DNA of 25,000 nt from Owenia fusiformis (taxonomy: Eukaryota > Annelida > Polychaeta > Sabellida > Oweniidae): contig CAIIXF020000143.1 of the NCBI GenBank assembly GCA_903813345.2, positions 1-25,000 of the forward strand, read 5' to 3'. Below, in pieces: positions 10,056 to 19,937 of the stretch. The notes beneath the pieces were generated by a model. It had not been told where the DNA came from. It saw only the letters and a program-made list of their open reading frames with translations, and did not search any database. The position numbers and the translations under genes were made by a program. The stretch's first letter is position 1. Each line of letters starts with the position of its first letter.

Positions 10056-10068
10056 CGCCACCTTCTGG
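10056..10068 (-). promoter_or_regulatory. CTCF-like motif (weaker)
   Basis: The minus strand reads CCAGAAGGTGGCG, one mismatch from CCASYAGRKGGCR. It is in the same orientation as the match at 6499-6510, and the two share CCAGT and CGCCACC context. Function unproven. Confidence 0.25.
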
Positions 10069-10530
10069 CCGTCTCTCAAATTCCACTTGGACGCTCAGAT
10101 TTGGTTTAACTAGGCTCATAGACAAATATGTTTGACATTATTGGCTGTGATTGGGATATCGTTTAATACAATTATTACAACATGCTATGAACCCTATTCA
10201 GAACGATGTCATAACTTTTGTAACAATTAAAAAACGGAATATTCTACTTTTTGCTATATATACAATGCTGCCAGAAAAAATGAGTAAAGTGTATCAAAAT
10301 CGGTATTAAAAAACGTAATTTGACTTCATTTCCAAAATTCAAAGGTGAAGAGGCTTTAACATGCACGTAATTCAATGGGGGAGCAAAGGTTGCCAAACTT
10401 ATGGAGGGGAGTGTACAATTCACACTCCCTCAAATTTTTGCAAACCTAACCCATTGGATTAGGTGCTATTTAATATCGTTCTTTATGTTTATGACCTATT
10501 GTAGTTTAGCGAAAATTCGGAGGTAAAGGG

Positions 10531-10593
10531 AATAAAGTCAAGTTACACCTCCACCTTAACAAAAGCATTTTCATTGCAGTTTATCTAAATAAA
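10531..10593 (+). terminator. Candidate poly(A) signals for ASCC3
   Basis: AATAAA occurs at 10531-10536 and 10588-10593. The second is followed by the GT-rich stretch ACTTTGTGGGATCGTC and TTTTGTG, a plausible downstream element. Confidence 0.45.
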
Positions 10594-11016
10594 ACTTTGT
10601 GGGATCGTCTAATTTTGTGAAGACCCGGTCGTGGGTGCATCACTTATTTCGCAATTTATTTTTTAACTTAAAGCTGCTTTATCTCAGACATCAGAAATAT
10701 TCCAATGTTTAAATCAATCATACTTTTACAGAAATTTTGTTGGAGGCCAGTTCGAATCAAATACGAAATTATTGAAAAGATCGTTTTCATGATTCGTACC
10801 AACTTTTGAACAACATGTATTGTATAGTTCTGTTGAGCTGATGTAAAAAATTAACAGATAATGAACCTTGACATGTCATAGGCATATCATGAAAAATAAC
10901 TCTCTTATGTTTAACACCTATATCCTCGAAATCGTCTGTGAATATTCGGGTCATATCGGTAGTTTTACTCTCAGTCAAAATGTGTTCCACTCGCACTTTA
11001 GATTCCATCGGGTCCA

Positions 11017-11176
11017 GGCCCGTAGTCGGGGGGGGGGGTGTTCTGGGTGAATTGGCCAAAAATTCTTTCAAAATCATGCAGTTTTCACCATTCTGAGCAC
11101 TTTTCAAGTGATTTGGGCTATTTTTGGGACAAAGTTGTCAAAGTTGAACCCCCTCGGCAAATCCTAGCTCCGGCCC
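11017..11176. mobile_element. MITE-like element with G-run and CGTAGYC-type ends, about 160 bp
   Basis: The left end GGCCCGTAGTC is followed by 11 G (11028-11038). The right end is CCCCCTCGG, AAATCCTAGCTCCGGCCC (to 11176), an imperfect complement of the left. The same plan recurs near 14850-14963, 19632-19755 and, as a right end, near 24482-24501. Confidence 0.5.
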
Positions 11177-11179
11177 AGT

Positions 11180-12440
11180 GGTCATTCATAATCAGTTGTA
11201 TGTAAAAGTGGTATTTAACTTATTTTGAAGGCGTTAATTAAATAAATACTGGATGATCAGAAGCTGGATATGGCAGAATAACTATCGAGAAATAAATATT
11301 GGGCGATTTATAAATTCTGACGAGTTTGCTTTTGTTTAAATTTGGCCAAAATTGCTTAATTTTTGCCAAAGGAGGAGGGAAAGTATCGCAACAGATATCG
11401 GACAGCCATATGTTGGGTTTGGCAAAGGTCAATTAAATTTGACCTAAATTAATAAATAAGTGATTCCTCTTAGATAAAGTGGAAAACAATATTTCCCACG
11501 TTATTTTCCCATAGGGAAAACTCATGCGATCCATTGCTTTCAGGTAATTTTGGTCACCCATTGATGGTATCTTTAAAACGAAGGAATCGCACTAATTCCT
11601 TTAAAGGGGTTATCTATGTGTCAAAACACAACATATTGATGCAAGAAAAATAAGAAAAGCAGGGGTGGAAGGGGTTGATAATCAGGAAAACATTTCAAAA
11701 AAACATGTGGGTGGGTTGTTTGCCATCTCTAGGAGTGCTTTTTCTGGAGGTAATGCATTGGTCTAACATATGCACCTGTCTAAATCCTCAGAGAATAGCC
11801 AAAATCCAACATATGACTGTCCGAAATCTGCAAACAACCATGTAAAATTCAGATTGAATTTAACATTTTTTGCTTGTTTATACCTTGAATAGATGGCTAA
11901 CTGGCTAATAGAGATAATACATGTAATTCGTATCCTATAATCATGAAATGGACAAGAAAATAATGACTCTTCTAAATTAAACTACGTAAATAACCCACCA
12001 CGAAAAAGTAAGAACATTTTTAGTATGACTTTTTCTCACGTTCAGAATATTGGTGCATCACGTAGCATGCATTTTCTGATTTATATCATAAATATTAGCC
12101 CATTTTCACAATCAGGCAGTTTCCACTTGGTATGCAAACCTATTATCACCAATCAACATAGATCGATTTTCTGTATTCTTCATCTTTTTATCTCGAAATA
12201 AAGTTATTAGTTCACACATTTTTCATCTATACATACACCTCAAATATCTTAGGTACAAAACGATAACGATAAATTTCTTAAGAGACTGCAAACTTTTTAA
12301 CTCCAAAGTTAGGCAAGATTTGGAGGGGCACGAACCCTCCGAATCCTTTCTCTTTCTATGGACCTGCTTAAAGTATGGAAGTGCGATGAACAGTGTTTGC
12401 GCATTTGTAGTCATCTTTCTAAGAGTGGGGTTCATTCTAA
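11180..12440. other. Intergenic sequence without recognisable features
   Basis: AT-rich. No coding similarity, long repeat or RNA gene seen. A short palindrome TTTTCCC-ATA-GGGAAAA lies around 11504-11520. Confidence 0.5.
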
Positions 12441-12462
12441 GAACTTACTCTAAGAACCGTTT

Positions 12463-12830
12463 GGGATCTGTTTACAAACTTCATGAAACTACTAGAACGA
12501 GTAGGTCCTCTAGAACTTAGAGCATGCTCAAAATTTTCTGCTGATCGTCAAAACGTTGCCGAATCAGTTTTAAACTGTGTGCGAACTGCATGAATGAACG
12601 TAGCTACAACGTGCTAAGATCTGTTTACGAACTTCATGGACTTTCCCGGACGGGGAATGTGATTTAGAATTTTGAATCGATTCAAAATTCGATGGCAACG
12701 ATACCGTTCTGTAATCAGGTCATGATGACCTTCTAGACTAAGGGACGCGTTATACACCGACTTTAATTGGTGCGACCTGAACGAACTGCGAATGAGATGG
12801 ACGTATTGAAGACTGTTTATGAACGAAGTA
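12463..12830 (+). repeat. Diverged direct repeats, GATCTGTTTACGAACTTCAT type
   Basis: Copies at 12463-12487 and 12617-12640 (offset 153 bp) share GATCTGTTTAC-AACTTCATG. A third, weaker copy, GACTGTTTATGAAC, is at 12811-12824. Related CGAACTGC-GAATGA blocks precede the last two. I do not recognise the family. Confidence 0.45.
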
Positions 12831-13053
12831 GCTAATTATTTTAGATATATTTCCCGACCACAGCAAGATTGAGCCCGTTTTACGACGTTTTCGTAGGACT
12901 GGCAAGAACGGGTAAGAACTAGTTTGGTGTGATAGGGGGGTTAACAAATGTTTTTTTTGATACCATATGATATGCTCGATTTTTCAATAGTACTCTTTTG
13001 CAAAGTTTTTGTGCCTCTGTTATCTTCTAACCTTGGCCGCAGATAAATGACAC

Positions 13054-14047
13054 TTTTTTTGTCCCCACTACATATATAGTGTGGGGCCATATTGTCGGCC
13101 TAGGCGCTTCCGTCTGTCCGTCCGTCCGGGAGTTTTCTCCAAAATCGCTACAGATATCACCTTCAAATTTTCAGGGCGGATAACTTATGAGTGTATACTG
13201 ATGTGGATGAAAATAAATTAACTCGATACCTACTTCCTGTCGGCCCTTTTGAAGTCAAATGCTAAAATCCTTGTCTGCAAACTTTAAGAAAAACGGCTTC
13301 ACAGTTGGTTTTAAAACTTTAATATCTTGTTCAGCTTACTTCATTCTACATCTGATTAGGTTTTGGACCTGTTAGCTCAGTCATGTCAGCCATTTTGAAT
13401 GTCTTAAGAAAAGTCAGCGCGCGATAATACTTTGTATCATATTGAATGGTGTTTTTGAGTTTTCATACTTTAACTATTTACCGTAGTAGCTTTATAAATA
13501 ATTTCAGGTGTACTTTATTGTAAAAGCCTATGTTATTTTGAACAGTAGTTATATGTGATAATTTTGTAAAAAGAAATCAGCAAAAACTTATAATCACTTT
13601 TTTATTGTCGGCCATTTTGGATTTTTCCGTCCTAAAATCTTGTCTGTGAAGTCTTGTCCGCGCGTTTTTAGGTGAACCGTTTAGTGGATCAATTTCAAAT
13701 TTTCAGGGATGATTCCTAATATAAAAATCTAGATCTTGTCTGTAAAGTCTTTCCAGGTGAACCGTTCTGTAGATCAATTTCAAATTTTCAGGGATGATAA
13801 TTCTTAGTATGAAAATCTGATCAGATTAGTTTTTTGACATTCTGGGTAAATGTCAAGGCAGCCATTTTGAATTTTCCATCCTAAAATCTTGTCTGTAAAG
13901 TCTTGTTTACATGTTTTCTGGTTAACTGTGTGACGGATCAATTTTAAATTTTTAGGGGTGGTTCTTAGTATGAAAATCTAGAACTGACTAAATTTCATTT
14001 TCAGGATAACCATTTGACGGGATCACCCATTGGTGGGGACATTTTGT
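13054..14047. mobile_element. Terminal-hairpin repeat element, about 1 kb, CCCCACTA family
   Basis: The left end TTTTTTGTCCCCACTA is followed by CATATATAGTGTGGGG, forming a hairpin, then a pyrimidine-rich CGTCTGTCCGTCCGTCC tract. The right end, complemented, reads AAAATGTCCCCACCA, matching the left. Inside are diverged direct repeats: CAAATTTTCAGGG at about 13165, 13697 and 13776 and a related copy near 13945, and GCCATTTTG-ATTTTCC with AAAATCTTGTCTG at about 13612 and 13862. No ORF of note. I recognise the hairpin terminus as a common bivalve repeat from memory. Confidence 0.6.
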
Positions 14048-14239
14048 ACACATTTGTGTTCTTGTTGAAAAATTAAATTCATAAAGTATTGAATTAGTTT
14101 TAAAATATTGAAAGTTATGTAACTTGTTTCTAATACTGTAGAAAATGTATTTAATAATCATTATTGCTCTTTTTGGTAAATGATCATTGAACAGATTTCA
14201 TAAAAATCGAGCCACTATTGACTATCTTATGCATTTTAA

Positions 14240-14339
14240 TAGCCTTGCCCAAGTCGGTCTCTTTTACTTATCTTGATTTCTATTATGGTAATAATTCAAG
14301 ATCAGATAAGTAAAAAAACTAACGACTTGGGCAAGGCTA
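14240..14339. mobile_element. 100-bp MITE with 17-bp perfect TIRs and 9-bp TSD
   Basis: TAGCCTTGCCCAAGTCG at 14240-14256 is the exact complement of 14323-14339. The element is flanked on both sides by GCATTTTAA (14231-14239 and 14340-14348). The inner arms are also partly complementary (TTTTACTTATC). A 9-bp duplication would fit a Mutator-like transposase, but the family is not established. Confidence 0.85.
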
Positions 14340-14646
14340 GCATTTTAAAAGTAAGCTACAATTTCGCCAAGTATTCGAGAATTGCGTTCTCTTTACGAAT
14401 TTGAGATAAAAAAAAGTTTATTTCTACTACTCGATGATGCTTCCTGGTCATCTCAACCCCAAGTCAACTCAAACCAGTAAAACTCAGCCCCAGGTCAAGT
14501 CAACCCCAGTAAAACTCAACCCCAAGTCAACTCAACCCTGTAAAACTCAACCCCAGTAAAACTCAACCCCTATATTTCTATATATTGATAAACTTATAAG
14601 AAAGTTTATTTCATAAAAATAATTCTGATTATTCAGATTATTCTGA

Positions 14647-14812
14647 TTATTCAGGAATAAAATATGGGTCATTTTATTAATCTTGCTAATGCATTTGTTT
14701 TGTTGTAATCCCTATGAGGTTGACAATTATTCAGGATTAAAATATGGGTCATTTTATTAATCTTGCTAATGCATTTGTTTTGTTGTAATCCCTATGAGGT
14801 TGACAATGGTGA
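14647..14812 (+). repeat. 80-bp tandem duplication
   Basis: Two copies at an exact 80-bp offset (GGGTCATTTTATTAATCTTG at 14666 and 14746), differing by one base (CAGGAATAAA/CAGGATTAAA) over the unit. It is preceded by short TGATTATTC repeats. Confidence 0.9.
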
Positions 14813-14849
14813 TTATTTGGAAAACTGGAACATGACCATTGCTTTCCTG

Positions 14850-14963
14850 AGGCATAGCCAGCTTTCAGTTAGCGAGCCAAAAAAGGTATGTTTTGACAAA
14901 AAAGATGCAACTTCCTTCAAAATTGGGGGGGAGGGTGTGCGCGCACCCCTCCTGGCTACACCT
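14850..14963. mobile_element. Small MITE, 114 bp, AGGYRTAGCCAG ends with G-run
   Basis: AGGCATAGCCAG at 14850-14861 and CTGGCTACACCT at 14952-14963 are complementary at 10 of 12 positions. A G7AGGG run precedes the right end. Same type as the elements near 11017 and 24482. Confidence 0.5.
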
Positions 14964-15147
14964 ATATGCTTTCAGTCTATTAATTAGTATAAAATGTTAA
15001 TGATTTTGTTTATGCATGTTCGTATGAATAAAAAGTTATATTACATCGTTGATTATTTCTAAATTATCTAAAATTTGATTTCAGAAGATTTCTTAAATTA
15101 AATTATAGTGACAACTTGATGAATTATCCTTGAGCTTAACCGTTTTT

Positions 15148-16588
15148 TATCGCACTTTGAAAAAGTGCTATATTGTCGTCGTCTTGTGCTGTTGGGCGGG
15201 CGTTTGGGCGTGCGGGCGGGCGGGACATAAACTAAATCTTGTCATCAAATTTCCAGGATAACTGCTTACCTGTTCAACTTGAAATTTTTACAGATGCAAG
15301 AGCAGACTAGTACCAAGATCTGATTAGGTTAAGGGCATGCTGGGTAAACTATGTGGCGGCCATTTTGAATTTTTCAACAAATCTTGTCATCAAAATTCCA
15401 GGAAAACCACTTATCCGTTCAACTTGAAATTTTTACAGATGCAAGAGCAGACAATTGCCAAGATCTGATTAGGTTTTGGGTATGCTGGCTGAATTACATG
15501 GTGGCCATTTTGAATTTTTTAATTTGGCGGCCATTTTGAAGTTTTCAACTTGCTCCAAATTGACCAAATTTTTTTTTTAAAAACATCTACAAGTTCTCAG
15601 AAGTTCAAATCTGACCTTAGATTTCAGATTTGACCTTTCATTCACCTTCAGTGACCTTGAAAAGGTCAAAAAAGTTGATTTTCTGAATTGATATTTTGGA
15701 TTTAAATTTAGGTCAGCTTAATTACAAAACACCTACTGAGGTCTGAAAAAGTGAAATTTTCAAGGTCGAAAGTCAAGGTCATTAAACTAGGTCACAAATG
15801 ATGTTATCCAAGTTTCTCAAAGTTCGAGACTACAAATCAATTCTTGTCATCAAAATTCCAAGAAAACCACTAACCTGTTCAACTTGAAATTTTTACACAT
15901 GCAATAGCAGACTAGTGCCAAGATCTGATTAGGTTAAGGGCATGCTGGGTAAACTACGTGGTGGCCATTTTGAATTTTTCAACAAATCTTGTCATCAAAA
16001 TTCCAGAAAAACCACTTATCCGTTCAACTTGAAATTTTTACAGATGCAAGAACAGACTATTGCCAAGATCTGATTAGGTTTTGGGTATGCTGGCTGAATT
16101 ACATGGTGGCCATTTTGAATTTTTCAATTTGGTGGCCATTTTGAATTTTTCAACTTGCTCCAAATTGACCACATTTTTTTTTAAAAAACATCTACAAGTT
16201 TTTCAAAAGTTCAAATCTGACCTTAGATTTCAGATTTGACCTTTCGTTGACCTTCAGTGGCCTTGAAAAGGTAAAAAAATTGATTTTCTAAATTGATATT
16301 TTGGATTTAAATTTAGGTCAGCTCATTACAAAAGACCTACTGAGGTCTGAAAAAGTGAAATTTTCAAGGTCGAAGGTCATCAAATTAGGTCACAAACAAT
16401 GTTATCTAAATTTTCCCAAAGTTCAAGACTACAAATAAATTCTTGTCATCAAAATTGCAGGAAAACCGCTAACCTTGTCAACTTGAAATGTTTACAGATG
16501 GAAGAGCAGACTAGTGCCACGGTCTGATTAGGTTTTGGCCATGCTGGGTAAATTGCATGGTGGCCAGTTTGCTCTTCAAAGTGCGATA
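15148..16588. mobile_element. Terminal-hairpin repeat element, about 1.44 kb, TATCGCACTTTGAA family
   Basis: TATCGCACTTTGAA at 15148-15161 is exactly complementary to 16575-16588. The left end folds on itself (GCACTTT-GAA-AAAGTGC) and is followed by a GC-rich GGGCGGGCG tract. The interior is a direct repeat of about 600 bp (15234-15841, 15842-16440, partial 16441-16560), each with sub-units AATCTTGTCATCAAAATTCC, CAACTTGAAATTTTTACAGA, ATCTGATTAGGTT and GGCCATTTTGAATTTTTC. It has no coding potential and is nested inside the element at 14446-16865. Confidence 0.75.
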
Positions 16589-17076
16589 TTTATCACTGTG
16601 TGTCTTGTTTGAATACTTTTACAACTATTCAAAGTATCATGCAAAATGCTAGATTTTCAGAAATGAATGACTTAAATTATTCGTCATAAAAAATTAAATT
16701 ATATAAGACATTGCACAAGTGAATAGGGTTGAGTTTTACTGGGGTTGAGTTTTACAGGGTTGAGTTGACTTGGGGTTGAGTTTTACTGGGGTTGACTTGA
16801 CTTGGGGTAGAATTGACTTGGGGTTGAGTTGGACTGGGTTGAGATGACTTGGGGTTGAGATGACCTGTCACCTCGATGAATACCTTTGCAGTGTTTGTGC
16901 ATTTTCCGTAATGCGTATGCAGGATTTATATATTTTCTTACTAAATCACTTTGTTTTTGGTAGTACTTCTTGAAATATGAATGTCAAAGAGAAAAACAAC
17001 TTGAAATTGTTGATTATTTAATTACGGGTTCACTTGATTTCAATGAGTTTTGGCATCTCCTAAGTCATGCTCATTG

Positions 17077-19271
17077 TCACAGGCTGGTATCGAAATATTT
17101 GTCCGCTGTGACGGAGCATGCTATTTTTCATAAAAACACTAAGAATACTTCACGATTTATTTTTTAACTCATATGTTTCGTTACACCATACAAAATTACT
17201 TACTCCATGCAATGGATATATCATATGCGGGTAACTTTCACTTCTTAGTCCATGGTATGAAATCTGTAGGACGTCTAAAGGAGCTGGTAGCACACTATAG
17301 CGCAGCGATATTTGACCTTACATTAACATACCTACATATGTCCCCTAATAATTTTTATTATAACCGTTCAATATACTTCCGGCTTTTAGGCTGAATTATG
17401 CCTGCCATTAACAGAGGTCAAAAAATCACCAATAAATAAAATCCCAATTTTTCACAATTTGGAGTACACAATGCAACAGAAAATGATACAAAATGATTTT
17501 AAATATATGATTTAGGTTTCTAAGGTATAAGTTTGAGGTTATTTTTCTTATCAATACCAAAAAATGTGTAATCAGTGTATCGACGTTTTTTTTATTGTTT
17601 CTCAGGAATTAATAAGATAAATGCTACAAATGAATCACTTTTATCTTGGAATGACAAATGTTTAAATTGTGCTAATTTTTCACAAAAAGGGTCTCAATAC
17701 GTATGTACTTTTATTCAGCGGTGAAAATTATCAATAAAGGCGGGGCTATTGCTCTTCCTTGACTAATTGGGACAGCTAAAATTATATTTCTCGTAGTTAG
17801 ATATAGCTCAGTTGCTTATAAAACAACCATCAAGACTTGGTCGAATTCATGAATAATTGAGAAAAATCGTTATCATTATCTTCCTAAAATTTGATTGTAT
17901 CCAGCGGTAAGGTCAAAGAACAAACAGCAATCAGAAAACTTGATGATAGCCACAAGTAACGTCGAGGAAGAATTTCAAGGCGTTCGATTGCATATGACTC
18001 TAATGGATTATTAGATAAGCCCTTGGAATATATGAACATTCCAATACCTCTGTAACATTTAATTAGATATAAATCTTACCTATTTGTTATTGTATTATGC
18101 TTTGTAAAACATGAACAATAATTTGTTGTTAGACCCCTTGCGATTATATGAAAAAATTCTGTTAATAAAATGTTTTAAATGGTAAGAAAACTAATATGTT
18201 CCCAATCATAAATTACCTAAATATTCCACATAATTTTGTTGAATCGGCTTGGCTCATATTTGAAAAATCAAACAAAATCTGAAAAACGCACTTGAATAAT
18301 TACACTAATTAAACACCGACATCTACGGTAAAATTAAATAGTATATTGTTAAATTATGATAATTCATTTTTGTTCTTATGCTTAGAATAACGGTCTGTGT
18401 CTTATAAAATGTATAAAAGTTCGAAACAAAATATTTACGTTTTTTGACCCCTTGTGATGAAAGACATTTTTCGACCCGAAAGCCGGAAGTTTTTTCAGCA
18501 AAGGGTATTTTAAAAGAATTAAGACATGTACACCTTTATAAATATTGCTTCAAATGTTGCTGTGCTATAGTGTGCTACGGATCCTTCATATTCGGAAGTC
18601 ATACCATGGACTATCTGTTTGAAGTCCAATTACGCTGGGAAGAAAAGCTATTGAAAATGGCGCCGGAGTATCATACTTCAAAATGTACCATTTCTTGTTT
18701 AACTTTCTAATGGCACGATATAGTGACACGATAATATTTACACATGGTTTCAGCATAACTATGAAGGTATAAATGAGATGTTGATGTATTTGGTTTTTTT
18801 TAATTCTTTTATAAAAAATAATGTTTAATTTTTTGTCCGCTGTGACGGAGCAGTTGCAAATGTGAACTGTGAAAATGCACCGTCACAGCGGACAAAAACT
18901 ATTAATATTATTTTTTATTAAAAAAATTAAAAAGACCCAATGCATTAATATCTCATTAATACATTCAGAGTTATGCTTAAAACATATGTTAATATTATCG
19001 TGTCACTATATCATGCCATTAAAAAGTTAAAAAAGAAATGGTACATTTTAGAGTTTGATACTCTGGCGCCGTTTTCAATAGATTTTACTCCTAGCGTTAT
19101 TGGACTTCAAACAGAAGTGAAGGTTACACGCAAATGATATATCCATTGCCAGGAGGATTTGATATAACGAAACATATGAGTTAAAAATTAAATCGTGAAG
19201 CATTCTTAGTGTTTTTATGAAAAATAGCATGCTCCGTCACAGCGGACAAATCTTTCGATACCAGCCTGTGA
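17077..19271. mobile_element. 2.2-kb inverted-repeat element, arms about 350 bp, right arm interrupted
   Basis: The left arm 17077-17426 matches the complement of two separated pieces on the right: 19115-19271 (TCACAGGCTGGTATCGAAA at 17077-17095 is exact at 19253-19271) and about 18440-18613 (TAGTCCATGGTATGA, GTAGCACACTATAGC, CTTCCGGCTTT, GGTCAAAAAA). Similarity extends weakly outward on both sides. The 500 bp between the two right-hand pieces are a separate palindrome. The loop of about 1 kb (17427-18439) is AT-rich and shows no gene. Confidence 0.75.
18615..19114. mobile_element. 500-bp near-complete palindrome inserted in the right arm
   Basis: Begins CTGTTTGAAGTCCAAT (18615-18630) and ends with the exact complement ATTGGACTTCAAACAG (19099-19114). 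Complementarity continues, with indels, to a centre at about 18864. Examples are AGTATCATACT/AGTTTGATACT with CTCTGGCGCCG/TGGCGCCGG, TATAGTGACACGATAATATT and its complement, and TGTCCGCTGTGACGG on each side of a loop of about 23 bp. Comparison with the intact left arm of the host element shows a clean insertion after GGACTA, with no long target duplication. Confidence 0.8.
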
Positions 19272-19480
19272 TTGTATCACTGATCACGAATATGTTTCTG
19301 AAATCGATTGATAATACTAGTTTCTTTAATCTGTATTGTCGTATTGCACGATACACAATGGAATCAGACAAGAATATGTATCTAAATTCAATTATTCAGA
19401 AGTCGTTAGAAATATCTCATTGTTATCTGGAAAGTCGTCTTCATCATTGTATTGTATTGAGAAAAATAACATTAACATGA

Positions 19481-19630
19481 GAAAAGTGAGAATGAGTTGT
19501 GTCGAGATTTAAAAAGATCGGCTTTCCATGGTCATTTTATATGCATTCGAGCTGTTTTCGAACATTTAAAGTACATTAGAAATTGCCATAAATTGACATT
19601 TTACAAACATACATTTTGATATAGAAGATT
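19481..19630. other. Spacer sequence
   Basis: AT-rich stretch between two repeat structures. Nothing recognised. Confidence 0.4.
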
Positions 19631-19631
19631 T

Positions 19632-19755
19632 TTTGGCGTAGTGTTGAATTAACACCTTCCTACGCCCCTGCATTTTATAAAGAAGGGGGGTCGAGACGAA
19701 AGGGGGGGGGGGTAGGTTCGCACGAGCCCAAGAACCTACCTGCCTACGCCCATGA
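19632..19755. repeat. GC-rich repeat with hairpins and G-runs
   Basis: GGCGTAG...CTACGCC (19635-19667), G6 and G11 runs between 19685 and 19712, GTAGGTTC...GAACCTAC (19713-19740), and a closing CCTACGCCCATG. Its termini and G-runs resemble the small MITEs at 11017 and 14850. Boundaries are approximate. Confidence 0.4.
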
Positions 19756-19937
19756 CACTACCTTAAAAAGTATGGAATAAGTATCCATATGCCATGTATT
19801 TATCGTTCATGTTCGGTTCACTTTACATTTATCACACTACTATACACCCATACTGTATCCCGAAGTTGCAAATGGAGGACGTTTGTTTACTTCCATAGTT
19901 CTGAAGGTATACTAGATTTTACATAAATTTCAAGTGT

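Larger units (their letters stand above)
9807..10615 (+). other. Putative ASCC3 3' UTR
   Basis: AT-rich non-coding sequence between the stop codon and the first good poly(A) signals. It carries an ACATGTACATGTACATG run near 9932-9948 and a second CTCF-like match at about 10056-10068 on the minus strand. The extent depends on which poly(A) signal is used. Confidence 0.5.
14446..16865. mobile_element. Foldback-type element, about 2.4 kb, with array-like inverted termini
   Basis: The left arm 14446-14570 and right arm 16726-16865 are inverted repeats made of short units such as AACTCAACCCCAGTAA and CAACCCCAAGTC. A 75-bp block (14495-14569 against 16726-16800) is perfectly complementary, and the outermost GGTCATCTCAACCCC is matched exactly at 16851-16865. 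CTCGATGA occurs just outside both ends (14430-14437 and 16872-16879) and could be an 8-bp target duplication, leaving 8 and 6 bp of unmatched end sequence. The interior carries an 80-bp tandem duplication, a small MITE and the terminal-hairpin element at 15148-16588. No transposase is seen. Confidence 0.75.

Noticed and set aside
10787-11107. 106-residue minus-strand ORF
   Set aside because: It runs across the G-run and end of a MITE-like repeat (encoding a proline run), with no recognisable domain or splice context.
14461-16860. CRISPR-like array in the AACTCAACCCC repeats
   Set aside because: Units are about 16-20 bp without unique spacers of constant length, inverted at the two ends, and the DNA is eukaryotic.
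16970-17394. Two plus-strand ORFs of 65 and 73 residues as a gene
   Set aside because: They fall mostly in the inverted-repeat arm of the 17077-19271 element, and the mirrored copy does not preserve the frame throughout. No family recognised.
18444-19480. ORFs of 88 and 87 residues (18444-18710, 19217-19480)
   Set aside because: The first crosses the junction between two repeats and the second starts in an element arm. Neither has recognisable domains.
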